Source: Timema cristinae (lineage: Eukaryota > Arthropoda > Insecta > Phasmatodea > Timematidae). Taken from it: 64,000 nucleotides of DNA. The stretch is from contig JBCFYV010000012.1 of NCBI GenBank assembly GCA_039000515.1, forward strand, positions 44,733,535-44,797,534. The letters run 5' to 3'. The translations under genes and the position numbers were made by a program. The notes under the pieces are model-generated. The model worked only from the letters and a program-made list of their open reading frames with translations, searched no databases and had not been told where the DNA came from. Shown here piece by piece: positions 44,813 through 56,325 of this stretch; the stretch's first letter is position 1, and each line of letters begins with the position of its first letter.

Positions 44813-44914
44813 AAAAAAAGTTGTAATTTAAATACACCTATTTTTATTGACTTTAAACTAAGAGCTAGACATTAGAATAAAAGAGGATCTGAAAATAGTA
44901 GTGACGAATTTACA

Positions 44915-45027
44915 CGTAGAAAGCCACCCCATATGAATCCGGCTGAGATATTAACTTTGAGCTCTTGCCATAAGTAATTCTGTATATTGCGAGACTGGCA
45001 CCTTAGTCCACGTGACTACATGTGTAG
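44915..45027 (-). mobile_element. SINE-L fragment
   Basis: B-box area (gaatccggctgagatattaa) and head (tgcgagactggcaccttagt) on the minus strand. Confidence 0.5.
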
Positions 45028-45076
45028 GTGAATAATTTATTTGACTTAGTTATCTCTTCCTAAGGGGATTTCCCCC

Positions 45077-45300
45077 ACTTATCTCACTACTCATTTGGGT
45101 TACACGCATAATAACGCTATTGGGTAGGTTGATATCGGTAGAATGTTGGTAGAAATATACCCTAATTTGTGTGAATGGAGAGTGAGAAACATTATGTGGT
45201 AAAAACACAGCTTAGTAAACCCAGCCGAGACTCAAAATCTCATCCTCTCCACTCCCGGAAAAACCAGGCTAATATAAACTGCGTGCTTATGTGCGCAGGT
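45077..45300 (-). mobile_element. SINE-L copy, diverged
   Basis: Decayed tail (tctcactactcatttgggtt), body (atataccctaatttgtgtga), B-box area (cagccgagactcaaaatc) and part of the head on the minus strand. Confidence 0.65.
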
Positions 45301-45610
45301 TTAATGGCTAATTCAATCATAACTATCATATTTATGTGTGTGGACACCTACAATTTCAATTGGTGGAAACGTTGATAGATTAAACTTTTAGTTGAATAAT
45401 ATGTAAATACTAACTTGTATAGGAAGAAAGTCACTAATGGAGTGCTAATTTAGATAAGAACAAATATTTAATACTTCTTGTTTTTCTGAGGAAGCCTGAA
45501 GTGTATACCAATGAAATTACATTGTTCAACAAGAGGATCCAGTAGGTAATAGAGCAAGACCCCCCACCCCACTTTTCCTTCCACCAAACCCTTAAACAAA
45601 CATAGGATAC

Positions 45611-45849
45611 CCTCCTCGGTGGTCACGTGAACTAACGCGCTACTCTCATATTAGACTAGACTGTCGATGACAGGGAGATCGAGGTCCGAATCTCAGTTGG
45701 ATGTACTTAGGGTGGCTTTAAAAAAATGCCATTCTCCCTCCACGCAAGTGTGAGTACATATCCTATAAATATAGCCTCCCTAACCCCAAAAATTATTAGT
45801 GCATAAACGTAAAACCAAACGGGTAATAAGACGCGGTGATAAAAAAAAA
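45611..45849 (+). mobile_element. SINE-L copy, full length
   Basis: Head ctcctcggtggtcacgtgaa and aactaacgcgc followed by the variable arm of SINE-L (gactgtcgatgacagggaga). B box gaggtccgaatctc, body, tail aaccaaacgggtaataagac ending gatA(n). The start of its head resembles SINE-N while the variable arm resembles SINE-L, so it may be an intermediate. Confidence 0.8.
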
Positions 45850-47696
45850 TAGAACTTATAAACTCTTTGTGAATTGTAACAGAATCATGTGTGAATTCAG
45901 AAACTAATTTTTTAAGTCACAAGCTTTTATTTAAAATATATGGCATAAGTTTACCATACATTTTTACTAACTTGACTTTTCTTCTTGGATGAGCTTAGAA
46001 ACTCATTATTAATATAAGAGTAGTAGGAGATAAAAATGTCTGGCCCAAAATAGCTATCAATGGGTTGGTTCAATGTCGTGCATGCTTTTAAACATTTTTA
46101 TTTCATATGCTACCAAATATTACAGACATTGCCAGTATCCACTGCTAAGTCTGAAATATATATTTTTATCTTGAAGGAGCTTAAAAGTTATTTGATAAAC
46201 ACTCTGTGACAAGATTGTTTTACCAGTCTAACATTTCTGATTATTCATGTGGAGCATGATGAGCGGAATATGATATATTATAAAATCGCCAAGAAAAAAA
46301 CACTTTCAGTATATAAACTATCTATACATAACATAAGTGTTCTTTATTGACGTGTATACCATGTTTGAGCTGGAGTTTTATTATATAATAAAATATTATT
46401 GCTTTATGATGTTGGTTTTTATGTAGACCTCTTCTTTATAATCCCCCTTCCAAAAAATAGTTCCCCATATGCTCTTGTATTATTTTAAATTATGATGTTG
46501 AATCAAAACAGCTAGAGCGTTCATCATTGTATGCCCAACTCAGCTCCCGGCTCGCACGAGGTATGGGAGTAAAAGGGAAAAGAAAATACCTCGATAGAAA
46601 TGTGTGTAGTATATTCATATTTGAATGATTAGTCGAAATTTTTCGCGGTGACGATGGGGGACAGATCGAATAGGTTTATTTTAATAACTACATTACGTCC
46701 TATTAAAACAGAAGGAAGATTTGTGTACAGTACTTATAATGAAGACATTTTAAAATGCTCAAAAAATGGCAATTTAAATGTAGTTTTTATCCTAATATCA
46801 TTTAATATTCCAACAATGTTCAGTATTAGGAACATCTATTAACCATTTATTTGCCATTAATGTTTAATCAAAGATGACCACATGCAATAGTGCTAATGTA
46901 AATTTACAATTTCTAGCCGACTGTATCACAGATTTAACAGGCATGATTTAGAGCAAAAATAGTTAGGTGTATCTATTTAGGTACATTACCATTAATGTGT
47001 ATCGTTTTATTAATAAAATATACCAACTATGGGAGTCGTACTTGATCGCGATAGCAGGGGTATCTAGTTTCGTATACTGATAGGATATAGTATACTCTAA
47101 GAAGAATTTTTGTTAAATGGTTTCTCACTCCTTTCTTAAATCATGATATTATATTTGAAAAATATAATTTTTTATTATTTCTAGATAAATTTAATATTTG
47201 TTTAAGGTAATAAATGTATTTATGCATGAAGACTGTTATTGAATAAAAACTGCAAATATTAAAATCTTAGTAGAGACTGTAATCTTTCAGTAGACAAGTA
47301 CAAAATGGGGTCAGAAAATGACAATTACTGCTTTATTTCCTGTTTCCAAGTGCATCAAATGAACCCCTATCTACCCTTTTGGTAGATCGACACGTTAGGT
47401 AGCGCAGCTCAGTTTGACCAGTAAGGGAAAAATGTCAGGTGCATTTAACATGAATAACAGTACAATTCCAATAGGTAACATGATCATTATCTACGATCCA
47501 TCAAATGTGGAGACGAGGGAAATGGCAGATGCAGGAAGCTAGTAGGCCTACGGTACTGAAGGGGGTGGCCATATATCCAACCCTTCATTATCAACATACA
47601 TATGGTGGTAAAAATACGTTATGAACCTCCTCAAAAAATATAACGATCAGGTTTTGACCATGTACAGAACAATTTTTATACGAATAGCCTTATCTG
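45850..47696. other. Unassigned interval
   Basis: A possible plus-strand SINE-L scrap lies near 47060-47150 (ttgttaaatggtttctcact). A G-rich patch at about 47510-47580 has no recognised feature. Short frames only. Confidence 0.35.
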
Positions 47697-47732
47697 ACAG
47701 CTAGAAAAGCTACTAGATCTACTTTCATGTTA
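47697..47732 (+). repeat. Dispersed repeat related to 14343
   Basis: gacagctagaaaagctactagatctactttcatg resembles 14343-14376, indicating a low-copy repeat of unknown class. Confidence 0.5.
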
Positions 47733-47734
47733 TT

Positions 47735-47963
47735 TTGTCCCCATGTCTTACTACTCATTCGGGCTATAAGCATATTTACTAATTATGCTAATGTACTCAG
47801 AAATGAGAAAGGTTTAATTTAGAGGAGATGTACTCACATTTGGGGGTGACAGAGAGAAAACGACCCTCAGTTAACCTGATGGATTTCGAACTCTGATATC
47901 TCCATCATCGGCAGTCCAGTGGAGGATAACGACCTAGATCATGTGGCCACAAAAGTGGGTTAC
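47735..47963 (-). mobile_element. SINE-L copy, full length
   Basis: Tail (catgtcttactactcattcg), body (gaggagatgtactcacattt), B-box area and head (catgtggccacaaaagtggg) on the minus strand. Confidence 0.8.
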
Positions 47964-48004
47964 TCTCACGTCAACGTCAATTCGTCAATTCTGAAACATC
48001 AAAT

Positions 48005-49445
48005 TTCTTCTATATTAATAAAGTAAAGAGTTTGTGTGTCTGTCATGAACTTTGTGCGATATCAACCGTACGCAGAGGTCTGAAATTTAAATTTTTAGTA
48101 GCAATTGTAAACGAACATATATGTACCTCAAGGTAAAATATTTTTGAAAATTTTGAATTATAGAAATTTTTTTTTAATTAATTAAAAGCTAAAATATGAA
48201 GAAAATATATGGTTGGCGTAGTTGGCTAACGCGCTTGTCGTGTTGAGCTCGACTGCTGAGGACGGGGAGATTGAGGTTCGAATCTTGGTCGGGTGAACTG
48301 GGGGTGGTTTTTCCTAAACGTTTTCCACTCTCTATCCACGCAAATGCGCGTTCACTTCCTCTTATCAACCTTCCTAATCCATTAGCGTAATTAGTATTTA
48401 AAGCGTATAGCCCGAATGGGTAGTAATACGTGGTGCTAATTATTACAAACTCTTATTCTCATGTCGCCATGATATATTAATTGTTAAATGTTGTGATTTA
48501 TTTCTAAAAAATAGCTTTTAAGTATTAATACATTTTTATCTTAAGCGGCCTTTTTTACCATTTACCCATTCTACCATTAATTTACCTTTTTTATCCTTTA
48601 CTCTTTTTAATCTTTAATATATTTTTTAGCTTTTAAACTTTTTAGCATACACTCTCTATACCATACACCCTTATACCCTATATATACTCCTTAATATTTA
48701 TATATTTTCTACCCTTTTTACAACTTTTAAAAGATGTGACCCTTTTCACCCAAAACTATTTGTCCGGGGTTAAGCCGAGCAATTAATGTAAAATGGAGTA
48801 AAATGGGCAAAAGGATCAAAAGGATAATATATTAAAATTTAATCTAATCATAAAGGGTAATAAGACCAAAAGAGCAAAAGTAGTAAAAATAGGCAAAAGT
48901 AAACTATAAGAAATAAAAAGGAAATAAAGGTTAAACGAAGTAAGAAAATAAAAGGTGAAAAGATTAAAAGGCTGCAAAACGGGCTGGAATGGAGAGACAG
49001 GGGAAATTAAAAAGGGTAAGAAGGGTTAGAATAGGGGGAATAAGGAAAAAAGGGTAAAAAGGGTATTAGGTAAAAAGGGTAAATAAAGTATAGTGTAAAA
49101 AAAGGTCTAGGTTATAAAAGTTCGAAATTGTAAAAGTAAGTCTAATCAAAAAGGGCAAAAAATTCTAAAAACAACTAAGTGTACAAAAATGCACAAATAA
49201 GCAAATAAGCAAAAATTATAAAATGAGCAAAAAGTTTAAAAATGGCATAGAGTAAACAATGAAAATGGTCTGAAGGTTAAGAGGGGTAAAATAAATAAAC
49301 AATGTTAAAATTTTAAAAAGCCATAAAAGAACCAAAAGGATTAAAAAAGGAGGTAAAAAAAGTGTAAAAAGGGTAAGATGGGTTAAAAGGGGTAAACGAG
49401 GTTGAGAAGTTCAACGGTGCAAATACGGTATAAAACGTTAAAATA
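48005..49445 (+). repeat. Composite repeat, copy 2 (pyrimidine/purine arms)
   Basis: Flank 48005-48205 matches the inverted flank of copy 1. Pyrimidine-rich arm about 48548-48760, core tgtccggggttaagccgagc near 48760-48779, purine-rich arm about 48785-49440. The end ttaaaatacttttgattgg matches the end of copy 1 near 39500-39530. A SINE-N sits between flank and arm. Arms are drifted gggtaaaa and complementary runs rather than a clean microsatellite. Confidence 0.7.
48210..48444 (+). mobile_element. SINE-N copy, full length
   Basis: Head gttggcgtagttggctaacg, B box gaggttcgaatctt, intact body, tail gcccgaatgggtagtaatac ending gtgctaattatta. Inserted within composite repeat copy 2. A target-site duplication was not resolved. 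Confidence 0.9.
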
Positions 49446-51537
49446 CTTTTGATTGGATTAAATTTAACCTCTTAACAATAATAATTATGCCACGACACTA
49501 TTCTTTCTTTTTTATTTGCACTGACAGGCAAGAGTTCAAAGTATATTAAATAGAGAAGCTATAATTTAATCTTAAAAATATATGCCAGCTTTTAAGACAT
49601 GTTCATAATATTATATTTCTACTTATAAATTGTATTAGTCCGCCTAACTTCAAGTTTTGTATTACAATTTAAACCAATAAAGGATTACTATCCAAACAAA
49701 ATTTAAGATTTGGTTATCATCCCCGTAGTTTATTTTTTATAGTAGAAATAACAAAGATACTTTATAGATTCCCTGTGCAAATAACAGGCTTACAGGCTAT
49801 AAAACAATACTAATAATATATCGAATTTTATCAATGCTGACCGATAAATAAGGTTTTTATTATTTAATGTTTATTCCTACCAAAATCTTACTGTAGTGAG
49901 AGACTGCATTATGAAACCTAATATCCGCTCATGTTTGTAAGCTTGGCTTCATTCAACTTTGAAGGTGACTGATTCACCTTTGAGAAAGTTTAGAGTGAAC
50001 TCCGATTGGGTATAAATTTAACTCACCAAAAGGTAGAGTTACAATAGATTTAACAGTAAAATCAAGTACTCACACACGCGTTATTTTAATTGATAGTTAT
50101 ACGTAGTTAAAACGTAAGTTTTACCTATGTATTTGAGTACATGTATATTTTTTTACTTCGGTAGACCTAAATAAAATAAAAACATATTTTAAAATATTTT
50201 GTATTATGCCATGTTTTTTTACGATTATTTCATTCATTTGATGGATGTGGAATGTGTATGTTTATCTTTTAAAACATGAAAGTTTAATTTTAATAACTTA
50301 ATTTACGGAGCTAGGATCTGGAACTGCTTTTCTCATCTGTCCGGTTATATTTTTCACTTGATTTAACTGTGTTCAAAAACTGTTTATATATTTTTATATG
50401 GTCATAAAACTCAACACAAGAAAACTATGCATTTAATTTTGATATTCAGTAGATTCCTCACTGTAGAAACTTCCAGTTCACTAATCTCTGTATCCAAAAG
50501 TTTCCCATCACCGAAAAAACCTCTCCACTGCTGCAGAAGTGCCTGGCAAACTCATTATGAACTGTACTAATTTCAATAAATTAGTAAAAGGCACCTCACA
50601 TTTTATAAATACATTACAAATATAAATTAATCCACTTAAATGTCGCCACCGTATCAAAACTGATGGCAAAAGTAGATAAAGCTGTGTGAATTATAACGTG
50701 ATGTCACAGCTATTTTAAAAATAATTGTATTAATTACATTTATTAATCTGTCCAAACCAGTTTGTGACACATTTCAAAGTGAACTATGAGTAAAGCAATA
50801 AACGTTTTAGCACTACACGAACCGGTACCCGATATCTTTAAATTGAAAGTTACCGTATTGAAATAGTAACACGCTCAATACCAATGTTGAAGGTCAGAAC
50901 TCGTCCCTATTTGTTACAATGTGGATGATATTTCACAACTTAATTTTATATATTTTCAGCTTTGTTAAGCTGTGCTTTCAATTTTTTAAATGTTATTCTC
51001 TCCTCCTCTCACTGTAGTTTAGAATGTATCTATTGCACTATTGCATGTAAGTAGTTCACCAATTTGTCTCAGTTTGTAGAATGTTTGCCTAAGATAAAAA
51101 TGGTTACCGGCTGTAACTAAAAATGTTTAGTTTTGTTAGTTTGTATACATTTCCTTTCATTAAGTAGTGTAAATTTTGACTAAGTTTTTCTTAAAATATA
51201 GATAGGATAAACTTTTAAAATCTTTTTCTGGCATTTTATTATTTTAGTCGTATTTTCATGTTAGTAGTAGCTTGGGAGTTGAACCATTTTCTTCCCAAAA
51301 TAGTGCAAAAGAACAAAGCCCTCCGACCACACGTGTCTCCCCCTTTCCCGCCTAATGTTGAGTATTGCAACCTTACAGAGTAATCGTCACGCACTATTAT
51401 CCCGCCTAAGCACTATACTTGAACACGTGCACATCTGAGTAGTGTAACACTTTCGCCGCTAGGGCCCGGAGACCAGTACAGCCTGTTGCAGAGAAACGTT
51501 TCATTTCCCACCCCTTCCCCCACACAATTTAAATATA
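49446..51537. other. AT-rich interval, nothing recognised
   Basis: Mostly AT-rich. About 51300-51535 is GC-richer (ccccctttcccgcc, gccgctagggcccgg) and immediately precedes the tacagggtgt motif. It may be part of an element ending there. Confidence 0.35.
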
Positions 51538-51600
51538 CAGGGTGTTTCGCTCGCTCTAGGCCCTGAGATTAACCTTATAACTTTCAAACTAATGGACGTA
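51538..51600 (+). repeat. Element end with tacagggtgt motif
   Basis: tacagggtgtttcgctcgct resembles the terminus of the foldback at 18569. No matching inverted copy was found nearby, so the element is incomplete or of a different type. Confidence 0.35.
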
Positions 51601-51764
51601 ATTGTTGTATGAGAAGCATTCAGGGGTCGAGATTGAGTTAACCATTCTGTATCATGAATATTTTTAAAAAAGTATTAATTACTACTTAGCCTGGGGGTTT
51701 AAGCACGAGAATGGAAATTAAGTGAACATACTGTTACCAAACTGTTATCAAAATACTTGACTCG

Positions 51765-51905
51765 GTGGTGACGCGTACTGAGACGTAAGTCTCATCTGGT
51801 TTGGTTTTATGTTGACGTAAAAGTCAGGATTCTATTCCCTACTAGATATTATGAGGGATGTTTTTCTTAAATGACTCCCCCCTCTCCCTTTGTGTAAATA
51901 AATGT
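51765..51905 (+). mobile_element. SINE-W copy, 3' part decayed
   Basis: Head gtctcatctggtttggtttt, B-box area gtcaggattctattccc, and a C/T-rich body as in the other SINE-W copies. Confidence 0.5.
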
Positions 51906-53106
51906 GTTAAAAATGATTGACATCAAGATTAAAACAATGTTTATGTTAATTATCTCTCACAGTGAGATTACTTGAATTTTAAAAATTCTAATCTAATCCT
52001 TCTATATTTAATGTCTTAGTTAATCTTGGCAATGAGTATTTCACCTTTATATCTGTTTGCTTCATAAAGTCCAACTTATGCAAATTATTTCGCCGGAGTG
52101 GAGGAAAAACTGTTTCAATTTTATGCCAAAAATATTATATTTTCAACGCCATATGGAATTAATAAAATTAATCTATATTTTAAAGTTTTTAATTGCATTT
52201 TTATAAGTTAACATTATAATGCATTCTAATATTCGCCAGTAACATACATTTTACCACACAAACATTCATAGTAAATAGAAATATATACATATATTATATA
52301 ATTTGAACTCGTCTTTTCTTATGAACATGCTTCGCAGAGTAAAACTTCTGTCACTGTGGGATCTTAGGAAACAATTATGCAGGATATTATAAGGTTGTAA
52401 TTAAGAAATTTAATTTATAACAAAAATCGTGAAAAAAACTTAAAATCCTTATCAAAGTGTATAATACCACTTAATGGTTAACAGAAAATTCATTAATATG
52501 ATTCACACATTAGCATTTTGTGTGTGTGATTCATAAATCTACTACAATTTTGAGTGATTATACTTTTTATAATACAAATGTTTGACAGTAAAGTATAGTA
52601 ATTATTATATCTATAATATTAAAACTGTATAAGCCTTTTTTTTATAAAAATACAGTATCATCTTTAATGTGGTTGACTAGGCTACTACAATGTTAAACAA
52701 AGGCTATTCACGGCGGGAAGAGGTTTATAGGAAAAATAATTTGAGGAAATTCTCAGAAACTAAGTGTACAATTAGGTTTAAACATTTACAATCACCAGGA
52801 ATATAATGTTTACTTCACGTATGAAATAAATGGTAGTAAAAAATAATTCTAGTAAGTAGTAACCTGATATATTTTTAGTAGGTTCTTTTCAGCTACATAT
52901 CATAGTAAATATAAATTAAGTATGCAAAGGCAGAAAAAAACAATTTAACATTCCCATTTCCAGGGGCCCAGCTCCCTCATAACAATTATGAGGGGGGGGG
53001 GGGGCAAAAGACTTGGGCCCCCTAGAGTCAGCGCCTATGGTTTGTCTACCTATTAATGATACTTACCCCCCAAAAAAATCTTAGGATCAGAGAGGTTTTT
53101 TTTTGC
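51906..53106. other. AT-rich interval with a G13 tract
   Basis: At 52960-53045 a short segment has the perfect inverted repeat ccctcataacaattatgaggg, a run of 13 G (52992-53004), and gggccccctagagtcagcgc. This is probably a mobile-element end of unknown class. The rest is featureless. Confidence 0.4.
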
Positions 53107-53290
53107 GTGCACCACGTCCAGGCTATTAACGTATTTACGCTAATGGGTTAGGGGATAAGGTGTAATTTAATTAGATTTACTCACATTTGTGTGAAGAAAG
53201 AGTGGGGAGGAATTTAGGTATGAAAAACTTCATTACAGCCAGCTGGTATTCAAACACCGACCTTCCTCGCCACTTTAAAACTAGACTAAC
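53107..53290 (-). mobile_element. SINE-L copy, diverged
   Basis: Tail remnant (gcaccacgtccaggctatta), body (tagatttactcacatttgtg), decayed B-box area on the minus strand. Confidence 0.6.
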
Positions 53291-53904
53291 CCAATATCCA
53301 CCCTGAGGGAACTGCAGATCTTATGGAGATTCACTTTATCTTCACTCTCGCTCTCGGTTAACCGTTGCGAAATCTCCACAACCTCAGTTATGTTGGAGGG
53401 CTGTATGCTGATTGAAGGGGTAAAGAACGAGCTACTAGAAACATCGACGAACCAGCGTTGCTAAACTTGTATTACGTTCAAGGGAGGATTGACCACAAGG
53501 AAATAAGAGCTCAACAACACAGTTTCCCAATAGTAGCAATGCGATTCCCTCATAGATGATATCCAGTGTAGACGAGAATAAAACCTCTGTTCCCCTGCGG
53601 ATTACCCAATATCGATTGTTGGCTAAAGTTAATGCTTCCACAGAAAAGGTTATTATGTTGGCCCTACTGGGTCGGGGCGCAGCTCAACAGATGGCAAAAC
53701 CACCACGTGTGCCGGCCAATGCCACCCCTCTGGATGGGAGGGTTGAAAACAACGCTAGTTCCACTGACAGCCCTCGAGGGCAAATCTTGGAACTCTTGGA
53801 CCGAGAGAACGAACGGCTCAAATCGGTTGAGAGCGTGAACGAAATGATTCAACTCAAATTTTATGTTTTTGTCCATCAATTCACACTATCGAGCTAAATA
53901 TATA
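53291..53904 (+). CDS. Protein-like open frame in a GC-richer patch, unrecognised
   Basis: The frame 53556-53897 (113 codons) stops at 53897. Its last third, GQILELLDRENERLKSVESV, looks like a coiled coil with regular L/I spacing. The middle has a Pro-rich stretch (AKPPRVPANATPLDG). No family is recognised. Base composition differs from the surroundings over the whole 53300-53900 patch. It could be an exon or a decayed mobile-element gene. No splice sites or terminal repeats were identified. Confidence 0.25.
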
Positions 53905-54350
53905 ACGCAAATGGGGTAGGAACTGGTAGAATTAAAATCAAATGAACGTTTATTAGAGGTCTTTTTTATCTACCATTACGTCTTACTACCCATTCGGGTT
54001 ATACGCGTAAGTACTAATTACGCTAATGGGTTAGGAATTGGAAAAGTTGAATTTATTGGAAATGAACACATATTTGCGTGGAGGGAGAACGGAAAACTAT
54101 TTAGGGACCCATCCCTCCAGTTCACCCGACCAAGATTTGATCTTCGATTTCCCGTTCCTCGACAGTCTAGCTCAACATGAAACTAACGCGTTAACTAACT
54201 AAGTCACCGAGGCGGGTCTTATGAGAATAAATGTAGACTGAGAAACCAAAGTGAATAAATTCCTTCAGTACACCTGGCCTCGATTCGAGCACCGAGCTCA
54301 TCAATAGCAAACCAGACTAAATGAGCAAGACATATCAACTAACGAGCTGA
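53905..54350 (-). mobile_element. Older SINE split by a nested SINE-N
   Basis: 53905-53958 (aatggggtaggaactggtag) is a SINE body start. 54221-54350 (cagtacacctggcctcgatt, then head) is its continuation. The two parts flank the SINE-N at 53965. Confidence 0.6.
53965..54214 (-). mobile_element. SINE-N copy nested in an older SINE
   Basis: Tail (attacgtcttactacccatt), body, B-box area and head (gcgttaactaactaagtcac) are present. ggtctt flanks it at 53959-53964 and 54215-54220, a short duplication. Confidence 0.8.
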
Positions 54351-55204
54351 TGAGCTGATCATCAGTGCAGATCTCGGTTTGGTTGCCTGAGTTAGGGTTA
54401 AAGCGTGCGAGAAATTCGTAATCCACTATAAATATGATCCCAAACGCTAATAACCCTCCTTTATGAAACCAAAAAGGAACATCGAAGATTAAAGGATATT
54501 ACCCACAATTCTGTTATGAAGAATTATTTATTTGTTGGTTTTCTAATTTTACTCCACACAAATGCATATAATATATTTGTTCTGAATTTTATCTTTCTAG
54601 TATCTAAGCAATTATTCAAATTAGTATGTTTGAATGCGGGTATTAGAGCAAAAACATAATCAACACTAAATTATTATAGTTTGTATGCCAAATATAAACA
54701 ATGTTGTGAAAGCTTATAGGCCTACTTTGTACCCATGCCGAAGATTTAACTTCTGTAAGGAAGGAAATATATATATTTTAAATAAAATGAATGTAAATAC
54801 TACTACGGCAGAGACAAATTAGTCGCAAATCAATAGATAACATCGGCGAGGAAACTGCATGGTTACTATTGGGAAACAGCGTTGTCATGTTCTGGTTTTC
54901 ATATGATCAATGTCCACTCACATATAAGATAAAGTTTCACAACGCTGATTAGTCGAGGTTGACAGTATCTCCTTCTTACCCCAGCACAACACCTTCCGAC
55001 ATAACCGAGAGCGAGAAGATTTGGCAATATCGGACTGAGAAAGAGAGAAGATAAAGCTTTTCTCTGTAAGACCTGTAATTTATAGCCACTCTCATAAAAT
55101 ATTGAGACTTTGCGTGCTGACGCCCCAATCACGTTTTTATTTTGTCACTACGAACAGTCCACGTGTATGAAAGCTTATATTTCATATATTAATAATGTGG
55201 TTTG
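54351..55204. other. Unassigned interval
   Basis: About 54840-55130 is GC-richer with a 77-codon minus frame (55132-54899) of no recognised family. The remainder is AT-rich. Confidence 0.35.
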
Positions 55205-55453
55205 CGCCTTAACTATTAAAAATACTCCTTAATACCCATTCTGGTTGTACGCTTATGTATTAATTAAGATAATTGTTTATGGATGAAGAAGGTTTAATTT
55301 AGAGGAAATGTACCCGCATTTGCGTGAAGCGAAAGAGTGGGAAATTATTTAGGGAAGCTCACCCTCAGTACACCCGACCGGTATCAAACCACGATCTTCT
55401 CGTCGTCTAGTCCATCATGAGAGTAGCGCTTTAGACCATGCGGCTACTAAAGT
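55205..55453 (-). mobile_element. SINE-L copy, near full length
   Basis: Decayed tail (tacccattctggttgtacgc), well-kept body (gaggaaatgtacccgcattt), B-box area and head (accatgcggctactaaagt) on the minus strand. Confidence 0.8.
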
Positions 55454-55809
55454 TTTTCCAATCAAATCAAGCCTTACCTCTAATATTGGTGATAAATGAG
55501 TATGGAGCTGTTCCTTAATGACTAAGATAAATATTACATAAAATACGGGAACAAATATACCGCTAAACAGATGGCAACCCCACGCGGCTGTTGAAAAGAA
55601 CCGCAATCATCCCTTCTCCAAACCTCCCTTGCCAACCTAACGGTAATCCAGGGGGTGAAACAGAATTATAAAAACATGGAAACATTTGGCCTCCATGTAA
55701 ACAAATACAATACGCACAAGTTGATAAAAAATTATATAAATTAGACTTAAGTAAACAAGTGTTTACGATTATTTTCCTAGGGCCTAGTCAATGTCAAGCA
55801 TTTAATAAT
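55454..55809. other. Interval without recognised features
   Basis: Contains a 63-codon minus frame (55606-55415) that overlaps the SINE head and is not a gene. Confidence 0.4.
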
Positions 55810-56050
55810 AGTACTTACTCTTGCAATTGACTAGACTGCCGTTGACGGGGAGATTTAGGATCGAATCTCAGTTGGTGTACTGAGGGTGGTTTTCTAAAAT
55901 GGTTTTCCACTCTCGCTCTCTCCCCACGCAAAAGCGGCTACACTTCTTCTAAATTCAACCATCTCAATAACTATCACATTAGTGTAATTAGTACCTTAGG
56001 CGTATAGCCCGAACGGATAGTAAGATGCGGGGTTAATAAAATAAAAAATA
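55810..56050 (+). mobile_element. SINE-L copy, head truncated
   Basis: Starts within the head (cttactcttgcaattgacta), lacking the A box. B box aggatcgaatctc, body, and tail gcccgaacggatagtaagat ending gcggggttaataaaataa are good. Confidence 0.85.
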
Positions 56051-56139
56051 AGATAGCTCAAAAATTCTTAAATGTGAAATCTTTACATTTTGTACAATTT
56101 ATTCAAGTAAAACGTACTAGTAAATAGGATAGTTAACGC

Positions 56140-56325
56140 ACTGGTGGGACGCCGACTGAATGTCAAACTCATTTGGTCTGGCTAGTTAGAAATGGTAAGG
56201 TTGTGTTTCAAATGCCAGCCTTATGTCTCTGCACGAAAATGCTTCTGAATTTTATCTTCCTTATGTCAACCACATTAGCCTAGTTAAACGCAAGTATCCC
56301 GGATTGGTAACTAGACGCTGTGGAA
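56140..56325 (+). mobile_element. SINE-W copy, best preserved
   Basis: Head ggtgggacgccgactgaatg and caaactcatttggtctggc, B-box area ttgtgtttcaaatgcc, body gaattttatcttccttatg, and tail gtatcccggattggtaacta followed by gacgctgtgg. The tail is a diverged relative of acccgaacgggtagtaagacgcggtg. Confidence 0.65.

Noticed and set aside
47060..47150. Plus-strand SINE-L copy
   Set aside because: Only a short body-like stretch can be aligned; too weak to list as a copy.
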